A DNA stretch of 39,477 bases from Pseudomonas sp. GD03858 (GCF_029840925.1 NZ_JAOCDM010000042.1:1-39477); one strand, 5' to 3'; positions 20,978 through 32,017 are shown, counted from the stretch's first letter. Made by a program: numbers and translations. Notes: a model not told the origin generated them from the sequence alone.

Positions 20978-21487
20978 TCAAGGTCGCGTGAGCTGCAACC
21001 CCCGCCACTCGAACGGTACCGGCGCCAGAACCTGGCCGATGCTCGCCTCGTGCCACAGCTGCGCCATGCTCTTGCCAACGCCCGGATGCATCAGCTCCGG
21101 TGCCAGCAGCGACAGCGGCCACAGCACGAAGGCATTCTTCAGGATTTCCGCACGCGGCAGCACCAGCCCGTTGAACGTGCCGTGCAAGTCGTCATACATC
21201 AGCACGTCGATATCCAGCGGCAAGCCCTTGCGGTCCGGGGCGTAGCGGCCGTTGTCGGCCTCGATGAACTTGAGCCGGCGGTCGAGTTCCAGCAGCGGCA
21301 GCTCGGTACGCCCACGCACCACCAGGTTGTAGAACGGGCCGCTCTTGATCCCCACGGCCTGGCTCTCGAACACTGCCGAGCAGTGCATGTCAGCGAGAAT
21401 CCCCGCCAATGCATCAAGACCCGCGCACAAGTGCCGCTCGCGGTCGATGTTGCTGCCCAGCCCGAGGTAAACCGTGCTCAGAGACAT
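20978..21487 (-). CDS. folK: 6-hydroxymethyl-7,8-dihydropterin pyrophosphokinase FolK
   Basis: A 169-residue HPPK that transfers pyrophosphate from ATP to 6-hydroxymethyl-dihydropterin in folate synthesis. Landmarks are the start [17 protein letters not shown] and the signature DRKGLPLDIDVLMYDD with the Mg-binding DID aspartates. An ending LRHEA-like loop occurs as LWHEASIGQVL. It overlaps the end of folB by 10 bp on the same strand, and FolB makes the substrate of FolK, so the two act in sequence. Confidence 0.95.
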   Translation of the reverse strand: MSLSTVYLGLGSNIDRERHLCAGLDALAGILADMHCSAVFESQAVGIKSGPFYNLVVRGRTELPLLELDRRLKFIEADNGRYAPDRKGLPLDIDVLMYDDLHGTFNGLVLPRAEILKNAFVLWPLSLLAPELMHPGVGKSMAQLWHEASIGQVLAPVPFEWRGLQLTRP

Positions 21488-21834
21488 CCGCGCTCGATCT
21501 CCACGCCAACGCCGCCACGAGCCGCCGGGACCGCGCCAGGCTTGGTCAGCTTCAGCCGCACCCAGGGGATGTTGAACTCCGCCATCAGCACCGCCACCAG
21601 ACGCTCGGCGAAGGTCTCCACCAGTTCGAAGCGCGCCTGCTCGGCGAAGGCCTGGACACGCGCCGAGACACTGGCGTAATCCAGCGCCAGCGACAGGTCG
21701 TCACCTGCGGCGGCTGGACGATTGTCCCAGGCGAAACTCAGGTCCAGGCGCAGGCACTGGCGAATATCCCGCTCCCAGTCATAGGCACCGATCACGGTAT
21801 CGACTTCCAGGCCTTCGATGAACACTCTGTCCAA
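21478..21834 (-). CDS. folB: Dihydroneopterin aldolase FolB
   Basis: A 118-residue tunnelling-fold enzyme that splits 7,8-dihydroneopterin into 6-hydroxymethyl-dihydropterin and glycolaldehyde. The start is a TTG at 21834: it is preceded at 6 nt by GGAGAG (21841-21846 on the reverse strand) and gives [20 protein letters not shown], the normal N-terminus. An upstream TTG would add eight residues including three Cys that are not family-like. The conserved ALDYASV and FVETFAE-like ([11 protein letters not shown]) regions are present. It is divergent from plsY with 74 bp between the starts. Confidence 0.93.
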   Translation of the reverse strand: MDRVFIEGLEVDTVIGAYDWERDIRQCLRLDLSFAWDNRPAAAGDDLSLALDYASVSARVQAFAEQARFELVETFAERLVAVLMAEFNIPWVRLKLTKPGAVPAARGGVGVEIERGCL

Positions 21835-21851
21835 GCACTTCTCTCCACAGC

Positions 21852-21880
21852 ACGACAAGGGCGACGGGCGCCGTTAGAAT
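21852..21880 (+). promoter_or_regulatory. Candidate sigma-70 promoter for plsY
   Basis: ACGACA (21852-21857) and TAGAAT (21875-21880) are separated by 17 nt, four and five of six consensus matches respectively. The predicted start is near 21887, giving a leader of about 20 nt to the plsY ATG at 21909. It sits in the 74-bp gap between the divergent folB and plsY starts. Confidence 0.45.
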
Positions 21881-21908
21881 CAGGGCGTCCTCGCCCGGAA
21901 TAGTTAGC

Positions 21909-22478
21909 ATGTTTTGGTCACTGGCGCTGCTTGCCTACCTGCTCGGCTCTCTGTCCTTCGCCATCGTCCTGAGCCGCCTCAGCGGCAGCCCCGACCCGCG
22001 TTCCAGCGGCTCGGGCAATGCTGGCGCGACCAACATGCTACGCCTGGCCGGGCGCAAGCTGGCGATCCTGACGCTGCTCGGCGACCTGTGCAAGGGCATG
22101 CTGCCGGTGCTGCTGGCCCGCCTGGCCGGGCTCGACCAGCAGGAGCAGGCCTGGGTCGGCATCTGCGCGGTGCTCGGCCACCTGTTCCCGGTGTACTTCC
22201 GTTTCCAGGGTGGCAAAGGCGTTGCGACCGCCGCCGGCATGCTCATGGCGCTGTACTTCCCGGCCGCCCTGCTGGCCATCGGCGCCTGGCTGCTGACGTT
22301 CTACCTCACCCGCACCAGCTCCCTCGCCGCGCTGATCGCCACACCGCTGACACTGCCGCTGTTGGCGTGGCGCGAACCCGAGGCGCTGCTGCCGATGACC
22401 GTGCTGACCGTGCTGATCGTCTGGCGCCACCGCAACAATCTACGCGACCTGTTCGCCGGGCGCGAACGCCATTTCTGA
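21909..22478 (+). CDS. plsY: Acyl-phosphate:glycerol-3-phosphate acyltransferase PlsY
   Basis: A 189-residue integral membrane enzyme with about five hydrophobic segments. It moves the acyl group from acyl-phosphate to glycerol-3-phosphate, the first membrane-lipid step. PlsY motifs are present: [12 protein letters not shown] (glycine-rich, motif 1), the loop [20 protein letters not shown] (motif 2) and the C-terminal RHRNN-type stretch ([11 protein letters not shown]). It lies between divergent folB and convergent tsaD, a position conserved in gammaproteobacteria. Only 25 bp separate its stop from the tsaD stop, with no obvious terminator. Confidence 0.95.
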   Translation: MFWSLALLAYLLGSLSFAIVLSRLSGSPDPRSSGSGNAGATNMLRLAGRKLAILTLLGDLCKGMLPVLLARLAGLDQQEQAWVGICAVLGHLFPVYFRFQGGKGVATAAGMLMALYFPAALLAIGAWLLTFYLTRTSSLAALIATPLTLPLLAWREPEALLPMTVLTVLIVWRHRNNLRDLFAGRERHF

Positions 22479-22503
22479 GGCACCCGCATGAGCCCGGCCC
22501 CAT

Positions 22504-23529
22504 TCATACCGCCGGCAGCTGCTCCATCGGCCAGCGCGCCTGCACGCTGATTGCCAGGTCCTGCTGCTGCCCGGCCAGCAGGCGCTGGCAACCGGCATAG
22601 GCGATCATCGCGCCGTTGTCGGTGCAGAACCGCGGACGCGCGTAGTAGACGTTGCCCTTGATGCTGGCCAGCATCTCTTCCAGAGAAACGCGCAAGGCCT
22701 TGTTGGCGCTCACGCCACCGGCGATGACCAGCCGCTTGAGACCGGTCTGCTTGAGGGCGCGCTTGCACTTGATCGTCAGCGTCTCCACGACAGCCTGCTG
22801 GAAGGCGAGCGACACGTCGCTGCGGGTCTGCTCGTTGTCGTCCCCGGCATCGCGGCATTGCTGCCAGGTGTTCAAGGCGAAGGTCTTCAGGCCGCTGAAG
22901 CTGAACTGCAGGCCCGGCCGATCGCACATCGGCCGTGGGAACACGAAGCGCCCGGGCGTGCCCTGCTCGGCCAGGCGGGCAATTTCCGGGCCGCCCGGAT
23001 AATTGAGGCCGATCAGCTTGGCGGTCTTGTCGAAAGCCTCGCCGGCTGCGTCGTCCAGGCTCTCGCCCAACAGTTCGTAGCGGCCGATGCCATCGACCCG
23101 CACCAGCTGGGTATGACCGCCAGACACCAACAAAGCGACGAACGGAAACTCCGGCGGTTGTTCCTCGAGCATCGGGGCCAGCAGATGGCCTTCCATGTGG
23201 TGGACGCCGATCGCCGGAATGTCCCAGGCGAACGCCAGGGCCTGGGCACAGGAAGCCCCGACCAGCAACGCGCCGACCAGGCCGGGACCCGCGGTGTAGG
23301 CGATGGCGTCGATCTCGGTGGCGACGCGGTCGGCCTCTTGCAACACCTGGCGGATCAGCGGCAGCATGCGCTTGACGTGGTCGCGCGAGGCGAGCTCGGG
23401 CACCACGCCGCCATAGACGCGGTGCAGGTCGATCTGGCTGAACAGCGCGTCGGCCAGCAGGCCGCGCTCACTGTCGTATAATGCGACGCCAGTTTCGTCG
23501 CAGGATGTTTCCAATCCCAGTACTAGCAT
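22504..23529 (-). CDS. tsaD: tRNA N6-threonylcarbamoyladenosine synthase catalytic subunit TsaD
   Basis: A 341-residue ASKHA-fold protein. With TsaB and TsaE it transfers the threonylcarbamoyl group to A37 of tRNAs that read ANN codons. The start [19 protein letters not shown] is diagnostic, and the metal ligands H111 and H115 lie in HHMEGH. The [11 protein letters not shown] stretch near residue 270 is also typical. It is divergent from rpsU across 205 bp, the classical arrangement beside the macromolecular synthesis operon. Alternative older names are gcp and ygjD. Confidence 0.97.
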   Translation of the reverse strand: MLVLGLETSCDETGVALYDSERGLLADALFSQIDLHRVYGGVVPELASRDHVKRMLPLIRQVLQEADRVATEIDAIAYTAGPGLVGALLVGASCAQALAFAWDIPAIGVHHMEGHLLAPMLEEQPPEFPFVALLVSGGHTQLVRVDGIGRYELLGESLDDAAGEAFDKTAKLIGLNYPGGPEIARLAEQGTPGRFVFPRPMCDRPGLQFSFSGLKTFALNTWQQCRDAGDDNEQTRSDVSLAFQQAVVETLTIKCKRALKQTGLKRLVIAGGVSANKALRVSLEEMLASIKGNVYYARPRFCTDNGAMIAYAGCQRLLAGQQQDLAISVQARWPMEQLPAV

Positions 23530-23734
23530 GGGTCCGTGCCTTGTGGAGGCTGAATTCGAAGGCGCGCATGATAGTCCCCGTGCCCGGTGCCGACCAGCGG
23601 TTTTCGATCAGAGGCTTTGCATTCCGGCCAGCTAAGGGTTAACATCCGCAACCCTTGAAAACCGACGTTCTCCAGCACACCTTATGTTTTGCCAGGAGCA
23701 CGTCTACCCCGGTAATGAATTAAGGTAGCCCTGG

Positions 23735-23950
23735 ATGCCAGCCGTCAAAGTTAAAGAGAACGAACCCTTCGACGTAGCTCTGCGTCGTTTCAAGCGCTCC
23801 TGCGAAAAAGCCGGTGTACTGGCTGAAGTTCGTAGCCGCGAGTTTTACGAGAAGCCGACCGCCGAGCGCAAGCGCAAAGCCGCTGCCGCTGTAAAGCGTC
23901 ACGCCAAGAAAGTTCAGCGCGAACAGCGCCGCGCCGTTCGTCTGTACTAA
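23735..23950 (+). CDS. rpsU: 30S ribosomal protein S21
   Basis: A 71-residue, strongly basic protein with the full S21 pattern ([20 protein letters not shown] at the start, many Lys/Arg/Ala near the end, final VRLY). It binds the 30S platform and helps mRNA base pair with 16S rRNA. It is the first gene of rpsU-dnaG-rpoD. The upstream 205-bp gap to tsaD must hold its promoter, but I could not pick a convincing -35/-10 pair; a TTGAAA at 23655 has no well-spaced -10. Confidence 0.98.
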   Translation: MPAVKVKENEPFDVALRRFKRSCEKAGVLAEVRSREFYEKPTAERKRKAAAAVKRHAKKVQREQRRAVRLY

Positions 23951-23981
23951 GTACAGCCGTTCTACGCAAAGCTTCTGCCCC

Positions 23982-24138
23982 GCCCGGCCTCGTGCCGGGC
24001 TGATGGCAGCGGTCGTTTCAAACCCTTGGCCATGCGCCACGGGCGCCCCGGCAAAAGCCACGGGCAACCTGCCTCAACGCGTCAGAACTGGCCACCGGCC
24101 AGGCGTGCACGTCCTTTCTGACGAGCCCTTCACGGGCT
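23982..24138 (+). promoter_or_regulatory. Hairpin-rich rpsU-dnaG intercistronic region
   Basis: The 279-bp gap between rpsU and dnaG has no gene but several GC hairpins: GCCCGGC/GCCGGGC (23982-23988 and 23994-24000, loop CTCGT), TGGCC/GGCCA near 24087-24100, and AGCCC/GGGCT (24124-24128 and 24134-24138). None has a T-tract. In E. coli an attenuating terminator between rpsU and dnaG lets S21 be made in far larger amounts than primase. These structures are placed to do the same, by partial termination or mRNA processing; which one acts cannot be read here. Confidence 0.45.
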
Positions 24139-24229
24139 GGTGACGAGCACACACCCCCTCAAGCATTTCCCCACGCCAAAGCCACGCACAAGCGTTTAGA
24201 CTTGCCAGCTGCCAGATGACGAGACTGCC

Positions 24230-26218
24230 ATGGCCGGGCTGATTCCCCAGAGCTTCATCGATGACCTTCTCAACCGCACCGACATCGTCGACGTGGTGAG
24301 TTCGCGCATCCAACTGAAGAAGACCGGCAAGAACCTGTCCGCCTGCTGCCCGTTCCACAAGGAAAAGACCCCTTCCTTCACCGTCAGCCCCGACAAGCAG
24401 TTCTACTACTGTTTCGGCTGCGGCGCTGGTGGCAACGCGCTCGGCTTCGTCATGGACCACGACAACCTGGACTTCCCCCAGGCGGTCGAGGAGCTGGCCC
24501 GCGCGGCCGGCATGGAGGTGCCACGGGAGGAAGGCCGCCGTGGCCAGAAGCCGCGCCAGCCGACCGACTCGCCGCTGTACCCGCTGCTCGAGGCCGCCGC
24601 CGAGTTCTATCGACAGGCCTTGCGCGGCCACCCCACCCGCAAGGCGGCGGTGGACTACCTCAAGGGCCGCGGCCTGTCCGGCGAAATCGCTCGCGACTTC
24701 AGCCTCGGCTTCGCCCCGCCGGGCTGGGACAACCTGCTCAAGCACCTGGGCGCCGACTCACTGCAGCAAAAGGTGATGATCGACGCCGGGCTGTTGATCG
24801 AGAACGCCGAAAGCGGCAAACGCTACGACCGCTTCCGCGACCGGGTGATGTTCCCCATCCGCGACAGTCGCGGCCGAATCATCGCCTTTGGCGGACGGGT
24901 GCTGGGCGACGACAAGCCCAAGTACCTCAACTCCCCTGAAACCCCGGTATTCCACAAGGGCCAGGAGCTGTACGGCCTGTACGAGGCCCGCAAGCACAAC
25001 CGCAACCTCGACGAGATCATCGTGGTCGAGGGCTACATGGATGTCATTGCCCTGGCCCAGCAGGGCCTGCGCAATGCCGTGGCCACCCTCGGCACGGCGA
25101 CCAGCGAAGAACACCTCAAGCGCCTGTTCCGCGTGGTGCCCAGCGTGCTGTTCTGCTTCGACGGCGACCAGGCCGGGCGCAAGGCCGCCTGGCGCGCCCT
25201 GGAGTCGACACTGTCGAGCCTGCAGGATGGCCGGCGCGCACGCTTCCTGTTCCTGCCCGAAGGCGAGGATCCGGACAGCCTGGTGCGCGCCGAAGGTACC
25301 GATGCCTTCCAGGCACGCATCAACCAGCATGCCCAGCCGCTGGCCGACTACTTCTTCGAACAGCTGAGCAACGAGGCCGACCCACGATCGCTGGAAGGCA
25401 AGGCGCACATGGTCACGCTGGCCGCACCGTTGATCGAAAAGGTTCCCGGCGCCAACCTGCGCCAGCTGATGCGCAACCGCCTGAAAGACATCACCGGCCT
25501 CGACCCGCAGCAGATGGAACAGCTGGCCCAGAGCGCCCCTGCATCCAACGTGCCGGACTACGACCCAGGCTACGACTACGACGCCATGGTCAGCTACACG
25601 CCGGACCATGGCGACCTGCAGTACCAGCCCGACTACGCACCGCAACAGCAGGAGCAGCGCCCCTGGACGCCGAACAAGGGCGGCGGCAAGAAACAGTGGG
25701 ACGGCAAGCCGTGGGACAAGAAAGGCGGCAAGCCCTGGCAGCGCGACGGCCAGCGCGGCGAAGCCCCGCCCCGGGTACCAGCGCCGGTCGAGCCGCCGAC
25801 GCTCTCGGCCCTGCGCACCCTGCTGCACCACCCGCTGCTGGCCGGCAAGGTCGAGGACGCCAGCCACTTCGCCGACGAAGAACAGCTGTACAGCCAACTG
25901 CTGGTGGCACTGATCGAGGCCGCGCAGAAGAATCCTAAGCTAAGCTCTATGCAGCTGATCGCACGCTGGCATGGCACCGAGCAGGGCCGCCTGCTGCGGG
26001 CGCTGGCCGAAAAGGAGTGGTTGATCGATGCCGACAACCTTGAACAACAGTTTTTCGACACTATAACTAGCTTGTCCGCTCGCCAGCGCGAGCGCAGCCT
26101 GGAACATCTGCTCAGGAAAGCACGTCAAAGCGAGTTGAGCGCAGAGGAAAAATCTCAGCTGCTGGCCCTGCTGAGCCGCAATGTTCCCGCACAAAACCCG
26201 ACCTCATCTGGCGCGTGA
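24230..26218 (+). CDS. dnaG: DNA primase DnaG
   Basis: A 662-residue primase that makes the RNA primers for replication. The N-terminal CHC2 zinc finger (about 35-95) shows the ligands in CCPFHKEKTPSF and YYCFGCGAGG. The RNA polymerase/TOPRIM core follows, with VVEGYMDVIALAQQG near residue 265 and the acidic CFDGDQAGRKA near 305. A linker rich in Gln, Tyr, Lys and Trp (about 440-520) is longer and more low-complexity than in E. coli. The C-terminal DnaB-binding domain ends the protein. It is the middle gene of rpsU-dnaG-rpoD. Confidence 0.97.
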   Translation: MAGLIPQSFIDDLLNRTDIVDVVSSRIQLKKTGKNLSACCPFHKEKTPSFTVSPDKQFYYCFGCGAGGNALGFVMDHDNLDFPQAVEELARAAGMEVPREEGRRGQKPRQPTDSPLYPLLEAAAEFYRQALRGHPTRKAAVDYLKGRGLSGEIARDFSLGFAPPGWDNLLKHLGADSLQQKVMIDAGLLIENAESGKRYDRFRDRVMFPIRDSRGRIIAFGGRVLGDDKPKYLNSPETPVFHKGQELYGLYEARKHNRNLDEIIVVEGYMDVIALAQQGLRNAVATLGTATSEEHLKRLFRVVPSVLFCFDGDQAGRKAAWRALESTLSSLQDGRRARFLFLPEGEDPDSLVRAEGTDAFQARINQHAQPLADYFFEQLSNEADPRSLEGKAHMVTLAAPLIEKVPGANLRQLMRNRLKDITGLDPQQMEQLAQSAPASNVPDYDPGYDYDAMVSYTPDHGDLQYQPDYAPQQQEQRPWTPNKGGGKKQWDGKPWDKKGGKPWQRDGQRGEAPPRVPAPVEPPTLSALRTLLHHPLLAGKVEDASHFADEEQLYSQLLVALIEAAQKNPKLSSMQLIARWHGTEQGRLLRALAEKEWLIDADNLEQQFFDTITSLSARQRERSLEHLLRKARQSELSAEEKSQLLALLSRNVPAQNPTSSGA

Positions 26219-26238
26219 GGTCCATGCTCGGGTATAAT
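26210..26238 (+). promoter_or_regulatory. Candidate internal promoter for rpoD
   Basis: A perfect TATAAT at 26233-26238 in the 67-bp gap between dnaG and rpoD. The -35 region (about 26209-26215) has only a weak match. The expected start is near 26245, about 40 nt before the rpoD ATG at 26286. An own promoter for rpoD inside the operon is known in E. coli. Confidence 0.5.
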
Positions 26239-26285
26239 CCTCGGCTTGTTTTTTGCCCGCCAAGACCTTCAGTGGATAGGGTGTT

Positions 26286-28136
<1,851 letters not shown>

Positions 28137-28144
28137 AAGACCAA

Positions 28145-28170
28145 CCCCGGCCCAGGCCGGGGTTTTTCTT
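28145..28170 (+). terminator. Rho-independent terminator of rpsU-dnaG-rpoD
   Basis: CCCCGGCC at 28145-28152 pairs with GGCCGGGG at 28155-28162; sterically this is a 7-bp stem with a CCAG loop. A TTTTTCTT tract (28163-28170) follows immediately. Positioned 8 bp after the rpoD stop, it is a textbook intrinsic terminator. Confidence 0.93.
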
Positions 28171-28256
28171 ATGTGACAAAAGGTCGTGGGCGGCGCCCTA
28201 CCACGGGCAGGATGCCCGTCTACACTCGAATCAGTCCCCCTGATCGAGAGGCCGCT

Positions 28257-31200
28257 ATGCCCCTGATGCCGGCCCTCCTGTTGTTGATCCTGCTCGCCTG
28301 GAACACAACGGCCGGCGCCTTGACCCTGACTGACGAGGAACAGGCCTGGCTCAGCGCCCACCCGCAGCTGCGCCTGGGCGTCGACGCTTCATGGCCGCCG
28401 TTCGAATTTCGCGACCAGGAGGGTCGCTACCAGGGATTGGCCGCCGACTACATCGCCCTGATCCAGGACCGGCTCGGCGTCACGCTCAAGCCGATCGAGC
28501 CCAGCTCCTGGACCGAAGTGCTCGAACAGGCGCGCAAGAGCCGCATCGACCTGCTGCCGGGCATCATGTCCACGCCTGAACGGCAGAACTACCTCGCCTT
28601 CACCCGCCCCTACCTGGACTTCCCGATCGTCATACTGGCCCACTCCGGTGGCGCGCAGCCGCGCAACCTCAAGGACCTGTACGGCCTGAAAGTCGCCGTG
28701 GTGGAAAACTACGCGCCCCACGAACTGCTGCGCACCCATCATCCGGACCTCAACCTGGTGGCGCTGCCCAACGTCAGTTCCGCGTTGCAGGCATTGGCGA
28801 CCGACGAGGTGGATGCGGTGGTGGGCGACCTTGCCTCGAGCATCTGGAGCCTGCGTCAGCTCAAGCTCGAGGGCCTGTATGTCAGTGGCGAGACCCCCTA
28901 CCGCTACCAACTGGCCATGGCTGCGCCGCGCAGCCAGAAGGTGCTCGTGGGCATCCTCGACAAGGTCATGGCCGACATGAGCAGCAGCGAAGTCAGCCAT
29001 ATCCAGCAGCGCTGGGTAGGCAACGTCGTCGATCAGCGGACCTTCTGGCACGATGTACTGCTGTACGGGCTGCCGGCGGTGCTGGTACTGATGGCGATAC
29101 TCGCCGTCGTGATCCGCATCAACCGCCGCCTGAGCTCGGAAATCTCCCGGCGCATCGCCCTGGAGCAGGAACTGCGCAGCAGCGAGTACCACTATCGCGG
29201 CCTGGTCGAAAGCCTGTCGGCGGTCGCCTGGGAGGCCGACGCGAACGACTTCACCTTCAGCTACGTGTCCCCCCACGCCGAGGACCTGCTCGGCTACCCC
29301 ATGGGCGAATGGCTCAAGCCAGGCTTCTGGCGCAGCATCCTGCATCCGGAGGATGCCCTGTGGGCGCAGGCCTACTGCGACAGCGAGACGGCGGCCGGGC
29401 GTGATCACAGCCTCGACTACCGAGTGATCCGCGCCGATGGACACACCCTGTGGGTGCGCAACATCGTCAGCATGATCGAGCACGGCCACAAGCCATTGAT
29501 GCGCGGACTGATGATCGATATCAGCGAAACCAAGCACACCGAGGATGCCCTGCGCCTGTCGGAACAGAAGTTCGCCTCGGTGTTCCAGCAATGTCCGGAC
29601 ATCCTGATCATCGCCCGGCACAGCGACGGCTGCCTGCTGGAGGTCAACGAAGCATTCGAGGAACAGATCGGCCTCAGCCCGGCGCAAGTAATCGGCCGCA
29701 CCGCCACCGAGCTGGGCCTGTGGGGCGTCGTAGGCACCGGCCCGGCGCTGCTCGAACGCCTGCACCGCGGCGGTGTGCGCAACCTGGAGATGACCTTCCG
29801 CCGCAGCAACGGACAGCTGTTCACCGGCCTGACTTCGGCCGAGACCTTCGACCTGGACAGCACACCGGCCCTGGTGGTGGCCATTCGCGACATCAGCCAG
29901 CTCAAGGAAACCCAGCAGAAACTGCAGACCTCCGAAGAAAAGTTCGCCAAGGCCTTCCACGCCTCCCCCGATGGCCTGCTGCTGTCGCGCCAGAGCGATG
30001 GCTTGCTGATGGAAGTCAACGAAGGCTTCTGTCGCCTGACCGGCTACGTCATCGAGCCAGGCACGGAACAGACCTCGCTGGACCTGGGCATCTGGGTCGA
30101 CCTCAGCGAACGCCAGCGCATGATCGAGCAGCTCCAGCGCGACGGATTCGTGCGCGACTTCACCAGCCATCTGCGCCGCAGCGATGGGCAGATCCGCCTG
30201 TGCGAGCTGTCGGCGCGACCGCTGCCGATCGGCGGCGTCGATTGCATGCTGACCATTGCCCGGGACATCACCGAACGCCACCTGATGCAGGAGAAACTGC
30301 AACTGGCCGCCACGGTCTTCGAAAACACCGCCGAAGGCGTGCTGATCACCGACACCGACCAGCGCATCAGCGCGGTCAACCGCGCGTTCAGCGAAATCAC
30401 CGGCTACAGCGAAATCGAAGCCCTCGGGCAGACCCCGCGCCTGCTCGCCTCCGGCCAGCACGACAGCGCCTTCTACATCGCCATGTGGCACCAGCTGACC
30501 GCCGAGGGCCACTGGCAGGGCGAGATCTACAACAAACGCAAGAATGGCGAGGTCTATCCAGGCTGGCTGACCATCAGCGCCGTGCGCAACCACGAACGCG
30601 AAATCACCCACTTCGTCGCCGTGTTCGCCGACATTTCCAGCCTCAAGCATGTCCAGGCCAAGCTCGACTACCAGGCCCACCACGACCCGCTGACCGGCCT
30701 GCCCAATCGCGCGCTGTTCGAGAGCCGCCTGCAGTCCGCGCTGAACTGCACCCAGGTCTCCGGCCGTCAGGGCGCGGTCCTGTTCCTGGACCTCGACCGC
30801 TTCAAGCACATCAACGACAGCCTCGGTCATCCGGTTGGCGACCTGCTGCTCAAAGGGATCGCCCAGCGCCTCAAGGAACAGGTGCGCGATGTCGATACCG
30901 TCGCCCGCCTGGGCGGCGACGAGTTCATCATCCTGTTGCCCGGCCTGCACAAGCCCAGCGACGCCAGCACCATTGCCAACAAGCTGCTGGCCGGCTTCCA
31001 CGCGCCATTCCAGGCGGGCGAACACGAGTTCTTCACCAGCGCCAGCATCGGCATCAGCCTGTTTCCACAGGACGGCACCGACGTCGCCACACTGATCCGC
31101 AATGCCGACGCCGCCATGTACCGCTCCAAGGCCAAGGGTCGCAATCGCGTCGAGACCTATACTCGCGACCTCACGGCCCAGGCCAGCGAGCGCATCGCCC

Positions 31201-32000
31201 TCGAGCACGAACTGCGCCGCGCCATCGAACGCAACGAACTGAGCCTGTGCTACCAGCCCAAGTTCAGCCTCAAGACCCAGAGCCTGGTCGGCGCCGAAGC
31301 CCTGGTACGCTGGACCCACCCCACCTTCGGCGAAGTGCCCCCCGAGCAGTTCATCCACATCGCCGAGGAGAACGGCACCATCCTCCAGCTCGGCGACTGG
31401 GTGCTGGAGCAGGCCTGCCGGCAGATGCACGGCTGGAAGAAGACCTACCAGTCCTTCGGCCCGCTCTCGATCAACCTCGCCGGCGCCCAGCTGCGTCAGC
31501 CCAACCTGGCCAGACGCATCGAGCAGTTGCTGCGCACCTATCAGCTCAAGGCCGGCGACCTGCAACTGGAAATCACCGAGAATTTCATCATGAGTCAGGC
31601 CGAGGAAGCCCTGAGCGTGCTGCACCAGCTCAAGCAACTGGGCGTGCAACTGGCCATCGACGACTTCGGCACCGGTTATTCCTCGCTCAGCTACCTCAAG
31701 CGCCTGCCGCTGGACATCCTCAAGATCGACCAGTCGTTCATTCGCGGCCTGCCCGACGACCCGCACGACGCGGCCATCGCCCGCGCCATCATCGCCCTGG
31801 GGCGCAGCATGCAGCTGACGATCATTGCCGAGGGCGTGGAAAACCAGGCACAGCAGCGCTTTCTGGCCGCCGAGGGCTGCGAGCAGATCCAGGGCTACAT
31901 CGTCAGCCTGCCCCTGCCGCCCGAGGAGTTCGCGGCGACGTTTCTTCGCATAGCACAAACGGATCTTTCGGATGGCACGGTATCGAAACCCTCGTTATAA
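28257..32000 (+). CDS. rmcA: RmcA-type c-di-GMP sensor: periplasmic SBP domain, four PAS, GGDEF, EAL
   Basis: A 1247-residue inner-membrane protein. The ATG at 28257 follows GAGAGG and starts a signal peptide (MPLMPALLLLILLAWNTTAG); the frame is open further upstream, but earlier starts would bury it. Domains: periplasmic solute-binding family 3 (about 36-255), transmembrane helix (267-288), PAS domains at about 316-430, 440-555, 563-675 and 685-800, GGDEF (motif GGDEF at 886-890) and EAL (E1014-A-L, later DDFGTGYSSLSYL). Both output motifs are intact. In P. aeruginosa the gene beside rpoD (PA0575, rmcA) has this layout and acts as a redox/FAD-sensing phosphodiesterase. Orthology and net phosphodiesterase activity are inferred from architecture and position. 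Confidence 0.9.
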   Translation: MPLMPALLLLILLAWNTTAGALTLTDEEQAWLSAHPQLRLGVDASWPPFEFRDQEGRYQGLAADYIALIQDRLGVTLKPIEPSSWTEVLEQARKSRIDLLPGIMSTPERQNYLAFTRPYLDFPIVILAHSGGAQPRNLKDLYGLKVAVVENYAPHELLRTHHPDLNLVALPNVSSALQALATDEVDAVVGDLASSIWSLRQLKLEGLYVSGETPYRYQLAMAAPRSQKVLVGILDKVMADMSSSEVSHIQQRWVGNVVDQRTFWHDVLLYGLPAVLVLMAILAVVIRINRRLSSEISRRIALEQELRSSEYHYRGLVESLSAVAWEADANDFTFSYVSPHAEDLLGYPMGEWLKPGFWRSILHPEDALWAQAYCDSETAAGRDHSLDYRVIRADGHTLWVRNIVSMIEHGHKPLMRGLMIDISETKHTEDALRLSEQKFASVFQQCPDILIIARHSDGCLLEVNEAFEEQIGLSPAQVIGRTATELGLWGVVGTGPALLERLHRGGVRNLEMTFRRSNGQLFTGLTSAETFDLDSTPALVVAIRDISQLKETQQKLQTSEEKFAKAFHASPDGLLLSRQSDGLLMEVNEGFCRLTGYVIEPGTEQTSLDLGIWVDLSERQRMIEQLQRDGFVRDFTSHLRRSDGQIRLCELSARPLPIGGVDCMLTIARDITERHLMQEKLQLAATVFENTAEGVLITDTDQRISAVNRAFSEITGYSEIEALGQTPRLLASGQHDSAFYIAMWHQLTAEGHWQGEIYNKRKNGEVYPGWLTISAVRNHEREITHFVAVFADISSLKHVQAKLDYQAHHDPLTGLPNRALFESRLQSALNCTQVSGRQGAVLFLDLDRFKHINDSLGHPVGDLLLKGIAQRLKEQVRDVDTVARLGGDEFIILLPGLHKPSDASTIANKLLAGFHAPFQAGEHEFFTSASIGISLFPQDGTDVATLIRNADAAMYRSKAKGRNRVETYTRDLTAQASERIALEHELRRAIERNELSLCYQPKFSLKTQSLVGAEALVRWTHPTFGEVPPEQFIHIAEENGTILQLGDWVLEQACRQMHGWKKTYQSFGPLSINLAGAQLRQPNLARRIEQLLRTYQLKAGDLQLEITENFIMSQAEEALSVLHQLKQLGVQLAIDDFGTGYSSLSYLKRLPLDILKIDQSFIRGLPDDPHDAAIARAIIALGRSMQLTIIAEGVENQAQQRFLAAEGCEQIQGYIVSLPLPPEEFAATFLRIAQTDLSDGTVSKPSL

Positions 32001-32001
32001 T
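31972..32001 (+). promoter_or_regulatory. tRNA promoter overlapping the rmcA stop codon
   Basis: ATGGCA (31972-31977) and a perfect TATAAT (31996-32001) are 18 nt apart. The predicted start is near 32008, about 10 nt before the tRNA. The rmcA stop codon TAA (31998-32000) is inside the -10 box, and the -35 is coding sequence. Confidence 0.65.
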
Positions 32002-32017
32002 CCGGCGCACCTGCTGA

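Noticed and set aside
23655..23688. A sigma-70 promoter for rpsU from TTGAAA and TATGTT
   Set aside because: The spacer would be 22 nt, too long for a normal promoter, so I did not annotate it.
28389..31958. An 1189-codon open frame on the minus strand across the RmcA-type gene
   Set aside because: Antisense shadow of a strongly GC-biased gene. The plus-strand product has intact GGDEF and EAL motifs, and the antisense product has no recognisable motif.
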